Part shown: in pieces, positions 7,940-15,847 of the stretch | Layout: each line of letters starts with the position of its first letter | Position numbering within the stretch: the stretch's first letter is position 1 | Assembly (NCBI GenBank): GCA_036558905.1 | Contig: DATBER010000144.1 | Span: 1 to 42,270, forward strand | DNA from: DASXRA01 sp036558905 | GTDB lineage: Bacteria > Actinomycetota > Actinomycetes > Mycobacteriales > Jatrophihabitantaceae | Length of the DNA: 42,270 nt | Direction: 5' to 3' | Position numbers and translations under genes: made by a program | The notes under the pieces: model-generated | Databases searched by the model: none | Seen by the model: the letters and a program-made list of their open reading frames with translations, nothing else | Told to the model about the DNA's origin: nothing

Positions 7940-10900
7940 CGCGCCACCCAGCTCGTCGCAGTAGGCGATGCCGTCCAGCCGGCCCGAGTACACGAAGTGC
8001 GAGCGAGCCTCGGCGACGATGGCCGACGCGTCGTCGCCGCCGCGCCGCACCGACTCGGCGTAGCTGATCAGCGACCAGCCCAGGTGCATGCGGGCGCCGA
8101 GCAGCCGCTGCACCTCGACCTCCTCGGCCAGCGCGCGCCGCCCGGCCGGCACGTCGCCGGCGATCAGGGCCAGGGCGCCCTGATGCGACAACACGCCGTA
8201 CAAGCCGGGACGATCACCGTGCTCGCGGAACATCTCCTCGCTGGCCGCGACCATCGCCCGTCCCCGGTCCAGGTCGCCGGCCATCGCGGTCCAGTAGCCC
8301 AGGTTGGCCCGCGTCTGGCCGATGCTGCGGGCGTCGCGGGTGCGCCGGAACACCCGTAGCGCGGCCTCGAGTTGGGCGTGCGCGCGGGGCATCTCGCCCA
8401 TCAGGCCGGCCAGGTTGCCCAGCCGGGCCAGGGCGACCGCCACTCCGACGTCGTCCTCGACGTTCTCGAAGATCCGCAGCGCCTGCTCGTAGCGGTCGCA
8501 GGCCAGGTCCAGGTCGCCGGCCTCGCGGGCGACGCTGCCCAGGTTCAGCGTCACGTAGCCGACGGCCAGCCGCCCGGTCGGCTCGGTGAACGGCGCGGCG
8601 GTCTCCTCGAAGTGGACGCGCCGGTGGTCGCGCCCGGGCGGGTGGCGCGGGATCGGCATGACGTTGACGACCGGCACCGGGGCGGGCGAGTCGACCAGCC
8701 GCTGCACCTGCTCGAGCACCTCGGCCAGGCCCATCTCGGCGTCGTCGACCCGCTCCTGCACGGTGGCGATGGCGGCGATGCCGTAGCGCGCGGCAGCCGC
8801 CTGGGCGTCCAGGCCGTGCCGGACCGCGACATCACGGGCCGCCTCGAACGCCGCGTGCGAGCGGTCGAAGTCCTGGGTGAGCCAGGCCTGCACGCCCAGG
8901 TAGTACTGGGCCCGGCTCACGCCCAGCGGGTCGTCCAGTTCGGTGAAGATGCGCACCCGCTCGGCCGCGTGGACGTCCCACGCGCTGATGCGTCCGGCCC
9001 GGTTGGTCAGCCCGCAGACGCCGAGCAGGCCCCGTGCCCGGTCGCGGCTCGGGCCGGGCACCGCGTCGAGCGCGCGCCACAGCACCTGCAGCCCCTCGGC
9101 CAGTTGCCCGGAGCGCAGCCAGTACCGCCACACCAGGCCGCCCAGGTGCAGCTCGGCCGCCGGGTCGGCGGCGTGCAGCCAGGTCAACGCCGCCCGCAGG
9201 TTGCCGTCCTCGGTGGCCAACCGCCGGAACCACTCCGGACGCCCGGTGTGGGCCAGTTCCGGCTCGGCCCGCTCGGCCAGGGCGAGCACCCACCGGGCGT
9301 GCCGGTCGCGCAGCTGGGCCGTCTCGTCGCGGAGCTTCTCGGCGGCGTACTCGCGGATGGTCTCGAGCATCCGGTACCGGGCCGCGCCCTCGTCGGGCGT
9401 GACCAGCGACCGGTCGACCAGGCCGCTGAGCAGCTCGGCCACGGCCGCCTTCTCCAGCCGCTGATCCGGGCAGACCTCCTCGGCGGCGGCCAGCGTGAAC
9501 CCGCCGGAGAACACGGCCAGCCGGCGCAGCAGGATCCGCTCCGGTTCGGCCAGCAGGTCGTGGCTCCAGTCGACGGTGGCCCGCAGCGTCTGCTGCCGGG
9601 TCAGCCCGACCCGGCTGCCGCCGACGAGCAGCGCGAACCGGTCGTCCAGCCGGGACACCAGCTCGGCGAGGGGTAGCGACCGCAGCCGGGCCGCGGCCAG
9701 CTCCAGGGCGAGCGGCAGGCCGTCCAGGCGGCGGCACAGGGTCACGACGTCGGCGACGTTGCCCTCGGTCAGCTCGAACCCGGGCGCCGCCGCGGCGGCC
9801 CGCTCGAGCAGCAGCCGCACCGACTCGGACTGCTGCGGATCCTCGGCGTCGTCGGGCAGCCCCAGCGACGGCACCCGCCACACGACCTCGCCCGGCAACA
9901 GCAGTGGCTGCCGACTGGTGGCCAGTACGGTCAGGTTCGGGGCATTGGTCAGCAGCTCGTGGGTCAGCGCAGCGGCGGCGTCGACCAGGTGCTCGCAGTT
10001 GTCGAGGACGAGCAGCACCGGCTGCAGCCGGGCCCGCACGTGCTGGGCGACGGCCTGCGTCGGGTCGCCGTCGGGCGTCTGCTGCACGTCCAGCGTCGCG
10101 GCGACCGCGCGCGGCACCGCCTCGGACGTGGCCAGCGGGGCCAGCTCGACGAGGTGGACGCCGCCCGGGTAGGTCTCGAGCAGCCGCTCGCCCAGTTCGA
10201 TGGCCAGCCGCGTCTTGCCACTGCCGCCCGTGCCGGTCAGCGTCAGCGAGCGGGTGTGGCGCAGCGTGGTGCGCACCTCGTGCAGCTGGCGCTCGCGCCC
10301 GACGAAGCTGGACAGCCGAAGCGGCAGGTTGTGCGGCGTGGTGACCGGGGCCTGATCGGGCTGGGCGCTCAGCTCGCGGCCCAGGTGCTGGGTCTCGGGC
10401 GACGGGGCCACACCCAGCTCGTTGCGCAGCGACTCGACCAGGCGGTGGTAGGCCGACACGGCGGCCGGACGTCGTTCGGCGGCCAGCAGGGCGCGGATCA
10501 GCAGCCGGGCGATCGTCTCGTCCAGCGGCTCGGCGGCGTGCACCGGCTGCAGCAGCTCGACGGCCGCGGCGTGCTCGCCGGCCTTCAGCTCGGCGATGGC
10601 CAGGTCGGCCACCAGGGCGTGGTAGCGCCGGCGCAGGTCCTCGCGGCGCGGTTCGCTCCACGGCTCGTAGCGGTCGCCGGGCAGCAGCTCGCCGGCGTAG
10701 AGCTCGATGGCCGCCTGCGCGTGGTCGGGCCGGCCGGTGCGTTCGGCTCGGGCGGCCGCCGTCTCGAACTCGTCGACGTCCACGACGACCGGTTCACCGA
10801 GCAGGATCCGCTCGTCGCGCAGCTGCAGGTAGGCGTCGTGGTCGAGCGCCCGCCGGGCGGCGAACAGCGCCTGGTGCAGGTTGTTGGCGCCCTGGGTGGC

Positions 10901-11068
10901 GTCGGGCCACATCGCCTCGATGAGCTGGCCACGGTGCAGCGTCCGGTCCGGGGCCAGGGCCAGCAGCTTGACCAGCGTGCGAGCCTTGCGGCGGCGCCAG
11001 GCAGTATCGGACACCTCGCGGCCGTCCACCTCCACCGCGAAGTCCCCGAGCAGCCGCAATCGCAGCAC
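7934..11068 (-). CDS. AfsR/SARP family transcriptional regulator (SARP-BTAD-NB-ARC-TPR)
   Basis: Large regulator of about 1044 residues. Domain order: OmpR-type winged helix (about 1-75, LRLLGDFAVEVDGREV then TLVKLLALAPDRTLHRGQL), BTAD (about 95-240, ending near SPETQHLGREL), STAND/NB-ARC ATPase (about 250-500, P-loop GTGGSGKT near 279-286 and LLVLDNCEHLVDA as Walker B), winged-helix and TPR repeats to the C-terminus. Such proteins activate secondary-metabolism or differentiation genes by binding heptamer repeats. The GTG at 11068 is chosen because GGGGG lies 8 nt upstream and the domain begins immediately; the longer open frame up to 11404 overlaps divergent hisN. A likely target is the downstream FAD oxidase. 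Confidence 0.9.
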   Translation of the reverse strand: MLRLRLLGDFAVEVDGREVSDTAWRRRKARTLVKLLALAPDRTLHRGQLIEAMWPDATQGANNLHQALFAARRALDHDAYLQLRDERILLGEPVVVDVDEFETAAARAERTGRPDHAQAAIELYAGELLPGDRYEPWSEPRREDLRRRYHALVADLAIAELKAGEHAAAVELLQPVHAAEPLDETIARLLIRALLAAERRPAAVSAYHRLVESLRNELGVAPSPETQHLGRELSAQPDQAPVTTPHNLPLRLSSFVGRERQLHEVRTTLRHTRSLTLTGTGGSGKTRLAIELGERLLETYPGGVHLVELAPLATSEAVPRAVAATLDVQQTPDGDPTQAVAQHVRARLQPVLLVLDNCEHLVDAAAALTHELLTNAPNLTVLATSRQPLLLPGEVVWRVPSLGLPDDAEDPQQSESVRLLLERAAAAAPGFELTEGNVADVVTLCRRLDGLPLALELAAARLRSLPLAELVSRLDDRFALLVGGSRVGLTRQQTLRATVDWSHDLLAEPERILLRRLAVFSGGFTLAAAEEVCPDQRLEKAAVAELLSGLVDRSLVTPDEGAARYRMLETIREYAAEKLRDETAQLRDRHARWVLALAERAEPELAHTGRPEWFRRLATEDGNLRAALTWLHAADPAAELHLGGLVWRYWLRSGQLAEGLQVLWRALDAVPGPSRDRARGLLGVCGLTNRAGRISAWDVHAAERVRIFTELDDPLGVSRAQYYLGVQAWLTQDFDRSHAAFEAARDVAVRHGLDAQAAAARYGIAAIATVQERVDDAEMGLAEVLEQVQRLVDSPAPVPVVNVMPIPRHPPGRDHRRVHFEETAAPFTEPTGRLAVGYVTLNLGSVAREAGDLDLACDRYEQALRIFENVEDDVGVAVALARLGNLAGLMGEMPRAHAQLEAALRVFRRTRDARSIGQTRANLGYWTAMAGDLDRGRAMVAASEEMFREHGDRPGLYGVLSHQGALALIAGDVPAGRRALAEEVEVQRLLGARMHLGWSLISYAESVRRGGDDASAIVAEARSHFVYSGRLDGIAYCDELGGAL

Positions 11069-11125
11069 GCCGCGCACCCCCAAACTCGAAGTATGAGCGA
11101 GTGCGGGGCCGGATTGATACCTCGG

Positions 11126-11131
11126 TAACCT
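11126..11131 (+). promoter_or_regulatory. Putative -10 box (TAACCT), hisN
   Basis: TAACCT ends 7 nt before the GTG at 11139, with no ribosome-binding site between. Inferred leaderless promoter. Confidence 0.45.
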
Positions 11132-11138
11132 GCCGTTC

Positions 11139-11918
11139 GTGAGTCTCGAAGACGATCTTGCGCTGGCGCTGGCGCTTGCCGATTCCGCCGACACCATCAC
11201 ATCCGGGCGATTCGGGGCCGCTGACCTGGTCGTCGACACCAAGCCCGACCTGACGCCGGTGAGCGACGCCGACCGGGCCGTCGAGGAGTCGCTGCGCCGC
11301 CGCCTGGCCGACTCGCGCCCCGACGACGCGGTGTGGGGCGAGGAGTTCGGGCTCAGCGGAGAAGCCCGGCGCAAGTGGGTGATCGACCCGATCGACGGCA
11401 CCAAGAACTACGTCCGGGGCGTCCCGGTCTGGGCCACCCTGATCGGCCTGCTCGACGGCGACGACCCCGTGCTGGGCGTGGTTTCCGCTCCGGCGCTGGG
11501 CCGGCGGTGGTGGGCGGCGCACGGGTCGGGCGCGTGGCTGTCCGCCCTCGGCGCCGCGCCCCGCCGGTTGGCCGTCTCGCGGGTGGCCGCCCTGGACGAC
11601 GCCAGCCTGTCCTATGCGTCGCTCGGCGCCTGGTCGAGCCGGCGCGAGCAGTTCGTCGCGCTGACCGACCAGGTGTGGCGTACCCGGGCGTATGGCGACT
11701 TCTGGTCATACATGCTGGTCGCCGAAGGAGCGGTCGACATCGCCGCCGAGCCGGAGTTGTCCTTGTGGGACATGGCCGCCCTCGCCCCGATCGTCGTCGA
11801 GGCGGGCGGACGGTTCACCGGCCTCAACGGGGTCGACGGTGTTCAGCAGGGCAACGCCGCGGCGAGCAACGGCCTGCTGCACGACGCGCTGCTCGCCGCT
11901 CTCTCTCCCGAGTTCTAG
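11139..11918 (+). CDS. hisN: Histidinol-phosphatase, inositol monophosphatase family
   Basis: A 259-residue Mg-dependent phosphatase. It has the metal-binding Glu in WGEEFG (about 67), WVIDPIDGTKNYVRG (about 80-94, motif DPxDGT) and the C-terminal LWDMAALAPIVVEAGG with its metal-binding Asp. The sequence resembles the actinobacterial HisN type, which dephosphorylates histidinol phosphate in histidine synthesis; the short KNYVRG loop fits HisN better than inositol monophosphatase. Other phosphate monoesters cannot be excluded. No his genes are adjacent. It starts with GTG and is divergent from the AfsR-like gene, then ends just before a large hairpin facing the convergent queA-like gene. Confidence 0.85.
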   Translation: MSLEDDLALALALADSADTITSGRFGAADLVVDTKPDLTPVSDADRAVEESLRRRLADSRPDDAVWGEEFGLSGEARRKWVIDPIDGTKNYVRGVPVWATLIGLLDGDDPVLGVVSAPALGRRWWAAHGSGAWLSALGAAPRRLAVSRVAALDDASLSYASLGAWSSRREQFVALTDQVWRTRAYGDFWSYMLVAEGAVDIAAEPELSLWDMAALAPIVVEAGGRFTGLNGVDGVQQGNAAASNGLLHDALLAALSPEF

Positions 11919-11927
11919 CTTCCGTTT

Positions 11928-11985
11928 CCTTGATCAACAGCAGCATTTGGCCGCTCTGGCCGCCAACTTCTGCTGTTGATCAAGG
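11928..11985. terminator. Palindromic repeat/bidirectional terminator, TTGATCAACAGC family copy 1
   Basis: Outer arms CCTTGATCAACAGCAG (11928-11943) and complement (11970-11985) are perfect over 16 bp. They continue as a partly paired inner stem (TTGGC with GCCAA). It sits between convergent hisN and the queA-like gene, so it can terminate both. A second element with the same outer motif is at 38971-39026. Confidence 0.7.
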
Positions 11986-11998
11986 ACGGTGCGGACTG

Positions 11999-13039
11999 CT
12001 ACGCGGCCGCGTGCACGATCGACTGGGCGCGGTCGGGTAGCAGCAGGCAGCTGTCCCCGAACTCGTGCCATAGGTAGCCCTCGCCCAACGCGTCGCGGTA
12101 GGCGGCGGCCACCAGCTCCGGACCGGCCACCGCCTCGAGCAGCAGCAGGTGCGACGCCCCGGGCGCGTGCCAGCCGGTGATCAGCCCGTCGACGACCCGG
12201 GCCGGGCGCTGCGGTCCGAGGACCAGATCCGTCCACCCCGAGCCGGACGCGATCCAGCCGTCGACGGCGGCCACCGTCTCCAGGGCGCGGGTGACCGTCG
12301 TGCCGACCGCGACGATGCGCCCGCCCGACGCCTTGGTCAGGTTGACCAGCCGGGCCGTCGCCGCCGGCACCCGGTACCGCTCGGCCAGCGGCGGCTCGCC
12401 CTCCTCCAGCGACGAGACGCCGGTGTGCAGCGTTATGGGCGCGACGCCGATCCCGGCACTGACGAGCTCGGTCACCAGCGACGCGGTGAACGGCCGCCCG
12501 GCACTGGGCATCTCGGCGCTGCCCGGGTCGTGGGCGAACACCGTTTGGTAGGCCGACACGGGCCAGTGGCCGCGCACGTACGAGTAGGTGATCGGCCGGC
12601 CGTGCCGGGCCAGGTAGGCCTCGACTCCGCCCTCGACGACCAGCTCGGCCTGCCACAGCCGCCCATGCTCTTCCAGCAGCGTCAGCGCCACCCCGACGGG
12701 CAGGATGATCCGTTCACCGGCGTGGGCGTCGGGCACCGGCCCGGTCGCGTCCACTCGCGGGCGGACCTCGACCAGCCACCGCCCGTTGTCAAGTGCGGTC
12801 GAGAAGTGCACGACCACTTCGCCGCCGTCGACCCGCACGCCGTCGACTGCGGCGGCCAGCGTGGCCGACGTGTTCACCACGACCAGGTCGCCCGGATCGA
12901 GGAAGCGCGCCAGGTCGGCGAACCGCGCGTGCTCGGTGTCATGGCCGCGAGCCACGAGCAGCCGCACCTGGTCGCGGGCCACGCCGCGTTGCTCAGGCGG
13001 CGCAGGGGCCGACAACTCGTCCGGCAACGTGAAGATCAT
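11999..13039 (-). CDS. QueA-like S-adenosylmethionine:tRNA ribosyltransferase-isomerase family protein
   Basis: A 346-residue member of the QueA family. Matching blocks are SAYQTVFAHDPGS...AGRPFT, ITLHTGVSSLEEG, GGRIVAVGTTVTRALE, TDLVLGP...VVDGLITGWHAPG and an ending near YLWHEFGDSCLLL. Classical QueA transfers the ribosyl part of SAM to preQ1 in tRNA to form epoxyqueuosine. Here the usual GLHFT is GRPFT and the usual YGDAM region is FGDSC, and no other queuosine genes are in view, so the substrate may differ. The ATG at 13039 overlaps the TGA of the upstream SDR (ATGA), so the two are coupled and probably SoxR-controlled. Confidence 0.85.
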   Translation of the reverse strand: MIFTLPDELSAPAPPEQRGVARDQVRLLVARGHDTEHARFADLARFLDPGDLVVVNTSATLAAAVDGVRVDGGEVVVHFSTALDNGRWLVEVRPRVDATGPVPDAHAGERIILPVGVALTLLEEHGRLWQAELVVEGGVEAYLARHGRPITYSYVRGHWPVSAYQTVFAHDPGSAEMPSAGRPFTASLVTELVSAGIGVAPITLHTGVSSLEEGEPPLAERYRVPAATARLVNLTKASGGRIVAVGTTVTRALETVAAVDGWIASGSGWTDLVLGPQRPARVVDGLITGWHAPGASHLLLLEAVAGPELVAAAYRDALGEGYLWHEFGDSCLLLPDRAQSIVHAAA

Positions 13040-13725
13040 CGGGCGGCCTCCGCCACGGCGAAGTCTCCGGCCCGGTACCGGCCGCTCGGCGGTCGCTGGT
13101 CGAGCAGGCGCAGCAGGGCCGGCACGGTCGCCTCGGGTTCGGGCCGGTCGGAGATGTCCTCGCCGGGGAAGGCTGCCTGGTGCATCTCGGTGCGCATGTC
13201 GCCCGGGTCGACGGCGTAGACGGAGTACGCCCGCTGCTCGGCGGCCAGGATGGCGGTCAGGTGGTCGAGCGCCGCCTTGGCCGAGCCATAGCCGCCCCAT
13301 CCCTCGTACGGTTCGACCGACGCGTCGGACGTGACGTTCACGATCGCGGCGCCGTCGGCCAGCAACGGCCGCACCTGCTGGATCAGCGCCAGGGGCGCGA
13401 TCACGTCAACTTCGTAGACACGGGTCAGTTCGTCGAGCGGATACTCAGCCAGGCTGGGCATCGGGCTCGGGCCCAGATAGCTCGCGTTGTTGACGAGCAG
13501 GTCGAGCCGGCCCAGCTCCTGGACCGCCGCCGCCAGCGCCGCGCGGTGCCGCGGATCGGTGACGTCGCCGGCGACGGCGGTGGCCGTGGGCAACTCGGCC
13601 GCGACCGCGTCGAGGGCCTCGGCTCCACGCGCGTCGAGGACGAGCGACCAGCCCCGGCCGGCCAGTTCCCGGGCCAACGCGCGGCCCAAGCCCTTGGACG
13701 CCCCGGTTATCAGTGCGACAGGCAT
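13036..13725 (-). CDS. Short-chain dehydrogenase/reductase (SDR)
   Basis: A 229-residue classical SDR. It has the nucleotide motif TGASKGLG (about 7-14), LLVNNAS (NNAG-like, about 77-82), and the catalytic Ser in NVTSDAS (about 133) with YGSAK (Tyr 146, Lys 150). It should use NAD(P)H to reduce or oxidise a carbonyl or alcohol; the substrate is unknown. The ATG at 13725 is chosen over 13752 because AAGGAG precedes it by 8 nt. It is the first gene of the operon with the QueA-like gene, and the promoter upstream carries a SoxR box, so induction by redox-active compounds is expected. Confidence 0.88.
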   Translation of the reverse strand: MPVALITGASKGLGRALARELAGRGWSLVLDARGAEALDAVAAELPTATAVAGDVTDPRHRAALAAAVQELGRLDLLVNNASYLGPSPMPSLAEYPLDELTRVYEVDVIAPLALIQQVRPLLADGAAIVNVTSDASVEPYEGWGGYGSAKAALDHLTAILAAEQRAYSVYAVDPGDMRTEMHQAAFPGEDISDRPEPEATVPALLRLLDQRPPSGRYRAGDFAVAEAAR

Positions 13726-13761
13726 GTCGATGGCTCCTTGCGATTTCGGCATAGTGGGGCC

Positions 13762-13792
13762 ATTCTGATAGTTGAAGTCAACTTCAAGTCAA
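13762..13792 (-). promoter_or_regulatory. SoxR-type promoter: TTGACT-N19-CAGAAT with SoxR box in the spacer
   Basis: On the reverse strand the -35 TTGACT (13787-13792) and -10 CAGAAT (13762-13767) are 19 bp apart. The spacer holds the palindrome TTGAAGT-N2-ACTTCAA (13772-13787), whose AAGT-N2-ACTT core matches the SoxR box of E. coli soxS. A 19-bp spacer with the box between the hexamers is the hallmark of SoxR/MerR-activated promoters. It directs transcription into the SDR-QueA pair and lies next to divergent soxR. Confidence 0.8.
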
Positions 13793-13800
13793 GGAGCAAC

Positions 13801-14262
13801 GTGCGGACCACAGATCTGCTCACGGTGGGCGAAGTGGCCCACCGCAGCGGTTTCGCCCCTTCGGCGCTGCGCTTCTACGAGCGACAAGGGCTCCTGCAGG
13901 CCGCCCGGACGGCCGGCGGTCAGCGCCGTTACCAGCGCAACGTGCTACGCCGTCTGGCGTTCATCCGGGCGGCGCGCAACGTCGGGCTGACCCTGGACGA
14001 AGTGGCCGCCGCGCTGGCCACCCTGCCCGAGGGGCGCACGCCGACGAAGGAGGACTGGTCGCGTCTGTCGCGGGGTTGGCGCAGCCGCCTGGACGGGCAG
14101 ATCGCGGCGCTGACCAAGCTGCGCGACGGCCTCGATTCCTGCATCGGCTGCGGCTGCCTGTCGCTGCGCACCTGCTCGATGTCCAACCCGGACGACGCGG
14201 TCGCCGTCCGGGGACCCGGTGCCGCCTTCCTGCCCGCCCCGCTGCGCACCGAGTCGGCCTGA
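13801..14262 (+). CDS. soxR: Redox-sensitive transcriptional activator SoxR (MerR family)
   Basis: A 153-residue MerR-family protein. The winged helix is at about 6-75 (TVGEVAHRSGFAPSALRFYE), followed by a dimerisation helix, then CIGCGC...C at Cys114, 117, 119 and 125, the exact CX2CXCX5C motif that binds the SoxR 2Fe-2S cluster. The protein should sense redox-cycling compounds through cluster oxidation and twist open a 19-bp-spacer promoter. It starts at GTG 13801 with AAGGAG just upstream. It is divergent from the SDR-QueA pair, with the SoxR box in the shared gap, so that operon is its most likely target. Confidence 0.93.
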   Translation: MRTTDLLTVGEVAHRSGFAPSALRFYERQGLLQAARTAGGQRRYQRNVLRRLAFIRAARNVGLTLDEVAAALATLPEGRTPTKEDWSRLSRGWRSRLDGQIAALTKLRDGLDSCIGCGCLSLRTCSMSNPDDAVAVRGPGAAFLPAPLRTESA

Positions 14263-14264
14263 CC

Positions 14265-14329
14265 GGCCTTGCCGTCGACGGCCGGCCAGCGTGCCCCCCG
14301 AAGGGCCGTGCCCCTCGACGGGCAAGGCC
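14265..14329. terminator. Bidirectional terminator between soxR and the acyltransferase gene
   Basis: GGCCTTGCCGTCGA (14265-14278) pairs with TCGACGGGCAAGGCC (14315-14329), with one bulged base. It lies between two convergent stop codons. Confidence 0.5.
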
Positions 14330-14333
14330 TGAC

Positions 14334-14978
14334 CTACGAGGCGGCGTCCGGGGCGGCTTGCTCGGCCGCTGCCCGGCGCCGCCGCCCGGTCACGACCGGC
14401 GGGGCGATCGCCCGGATCTCGGCCATCGTCCGCTTGGTCAGTGCGACGGCGCTCTCGCCGGGCTGCGGCTGTCCGCCCTTCGGCTCGAAGAACTCGACCC
14501 GCAGGTGCGGACGCCTGGGGAAAAGGGCGATGTCGACCGCGCCGGTGATCACGACACACACGACCTGGCAGTCCGGCACCGCCAGGGCGAGCCGACCGGC
14601 GCCGCTCAGCGCCCGCAACGTGCGCCCGTGCGACACCGTCCCTTCGGGGAACACGCCGATGCACGCGCCGTCCCTGAGCTGCTCGATCGCCGCGGCCAGC
14701 GCCTTGGCGTCACCGCGGCCGCGCTCGATCGGGATCTGACCCATGTGGTCGAGCACCCAGGCCAGCAGGCGATTGCGCCACAGCGACGCCTTGGCCAGCG
14801 CCCGGATCTGACGGCGCCGCACACCGGCCACGCCGACCACCACCGGGTCCCAGTGGCTGTCGTGGTTGGCCAGCAGCACGAGCGGCCCGGACTTCGGGAG
14901 CGCGTCGAGGCCCACGATCTCCAGCCGTCCCCACCACCGCACGATCGGCGTGGCGACCGCCATCACGACGCGATACAT
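14334..14978 (-). CDS. 1-acylglycerol-3-phosphate O-acyltransferase family protein (PlsC)
   Basis: About 214 residues of the LPLAT/PlsC family. It has the HX4D catalytic motif in NHDSHWD (His39, Asp44), the phosphate-binding loop around PIERGRGD, and FPEGT in GVFPEGTVSHG. Members esterify lysophosphatidate or related lysolipids at the membrane. The C-terminal tail is Arg/Ala-rich. The start is uncertain: the Met at 14978 gives the usual family N-terminus (MYRVVMAVATPIVRWW), while ATGs at 15002 and 15020 are possible; none has a clear ribosome-binding site. It is divergent from the small gene at 15084. Confidence 0.85.
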   Translation of the reverse strand: MYRVVMAVATPIVRWWGRLEIVGLDALPKSGPLVLLANHDSHWDPVVVGVAGVRRRQIRALAKASLWRNRLLAWVLDHMGQIPIERGRGDAKALAAAIEQLRDGACIGVFPEGTVSHGRTLRALSGAGRLALAVPDCQVVCVVITGAVDIALFPRRPHLRVEFFEPKGGQPQPGESAVALTKRTMAEIRAIAPPVVTGRRRRAAAEQAAPDAAS

Positions 14979-15070
14979 CAACAGCGAGCGATCACCGGCC
15001 ATGCCGGCATCATCGACCATGCCGAACACGGCGTTCACGGGGCCACGCCGAATGCGACGCCCGCCACCAG

Positions 15071-15076
15071 TAGCGT
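15071..15076 (+). promoter_or_regulatory. Putative -10 box (TAGCGT), gene at 15084
   Basis: TAGCGT ends 7 nt before the GTG at 15084 with no ribosome-binding site. Inferred leaderless promoter, which also supports the chosen start. Confidence 0.45.
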
Positions 15077-15083
15077 TCCGGTT

Positions 15084-15302
15084 GTGAGCTACGAGAGCCT
15101 GTGGGTCGTCGCGTTCTTCCACCCCGCCGATCTGGGCGCCGAGGTGCCGCGCATCGTCGGTCCGTTCCCGGCCGCCGAGGCCGCCGAAGCGTTCGACCGC
15201 CAGCTGCGCGAGGCCTGGCCGCACGACGAGGAGCCGGTGGTGTCCATCGTTCAGGTCGAGGCCACCGACCCGATCGAGGACCTGCTGATCCACCAGGGCT
15301 AG
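15084..15302 (+). CDS. Small hypothetical protein (72 aa)
   Basis: Starts VSYESLWVVAFF and ends IEDLLIHQG. The middle holds a helix rich in Ala/Glu (FPAAEAAEAFDRQLREAW), which suggests a compact mixed fold, possibly ferredoxin-like. No family is recognised. GTG start at 15084 is supported by a TANNNT box 7 nt upstream. Its TAG stop shares a CTAG with the stop of the convergent YbaK-type gene (15299-15302). The codon usage fits its neighbours. Confidence 0.65.
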   Translation: MSYESLWVVAFFHPADLGAEVPRIVGPFPAAEAAEAFDRQLREAWPHDEEPVVSIVQVEATDPIEDLLIHQG

Positions 15303-15820
15303 CGGGCCAGCCCCTCGATCACCTCGGCGGACGGCAGGGTCGCCAGGGCGGCCGCCGGCAGGGCGAGCTTCGACGCCCGGATGCCGCTGCCGATCACCAC
15401 GACGTCGCGCGCCAGCACGGCGGCGTCGACCAGTACCGGCCAGTCGGCCGGCAGCCCGATCGGCGTGATGCCGCCGTACTCCATGCCGGTCAGGCGCACC
15501 GCGTCGTCCATCGGGGCGAACGATGCCTTGCGGGCACCGAGCCGTTTGCGCACCATGCCGTTGACGTCGGCCCGGGTGGTCGCGAGCACCACGCACGCGG
15601 CGTACGAGGTGACGTCACCGCGCCGGCCGGCGATCACCACGCAGTTGGCCGAATCCTCCGGTAATACGGCGTATTTCTCGCAGAACGCAGCCGTATCCGC
15701 CAACCCGGCATCGATCGGGGCGACCGCGACATCGCCGGCCGCCGACCACGAATCCAGCGCTGCGACAACGGGTTTGGCCACGAGTTCGGGGTCGACCGCG
15801 GTCCAGTTCAACGAGCCCAT
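15299..15820 (-). CDS. YbaK/EbsC-type aminoacyl-tRNA deacylase family protein
   Basis: A 173-residue protein with the YbaK fold. It shows the N-terminal CVVIAGRRG strand region, the Lys-containing RKRLGARKASFA and the conserved Gly-rich GGITPIGLP loop near residue 120, then VLVDAAVL and VVIGSGIRASKLAL. Family members hydrolyse mischarged tRNAs such as Cys-tRNA(Pro) or Ala-tRNA(Pro). The ATG at 15820 has GGGG about 8 nt upstream; a GTG at 15829 is possible. Divergent from khtT and convergent with the small gene at 15084. Confidence 0.85.
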   Translation of the reverse strand: MGSLNWTAVDPELVAKPVVAALDSWSAAGDVAVAPIDAGLADTAAFCEKYAVLPEDSANCVVIAGRRGDVTSYAACVVLATTRADVNGMVRKRLGARKASFAPMDDAVRLTGMEYGGITPIGLPADWPVLVDAAVLARDVVVIGSGIRASKLALPAAALATLPSAEVIEGLAR

Positions 15821-15834
15821 CTCGATCACCCCGA

Positions 15835-15840
15835 TAGTCT
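15835..15840 (+). promoter_or_regulatory. Putative -10 box (TAGTCT), khtTU operon
   Basis: TAGTCT ends 7 nt before the GTG at 15848 with no ribosome-binding site. Inferred leaderless promoter for the antiporter operon. Confidence 0.45.
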
Positions 15841-15847
15841 TACCCGG

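Noticed and set aside
6475..11068. A secondary-metabolite biosynthetic cluster around the SARP
   Set aside because: Only one oxidase and one decarboxylase are nearby; there is no polyketide, peptide or terpene synthase in the window.
11999..13039. Classical queuosine biosynthesis
   Set aside because: No other pathway genes are visible and two conserved QueA motifs are altered, so the family name is kept but not the function.
13744..13772. A forward promoter for soxR (GATAGT as -10)
   Set aside because: The -10 match is moderate, but no convincing -35 lies 16-19 bp upstream, so it is not listed as a feature.
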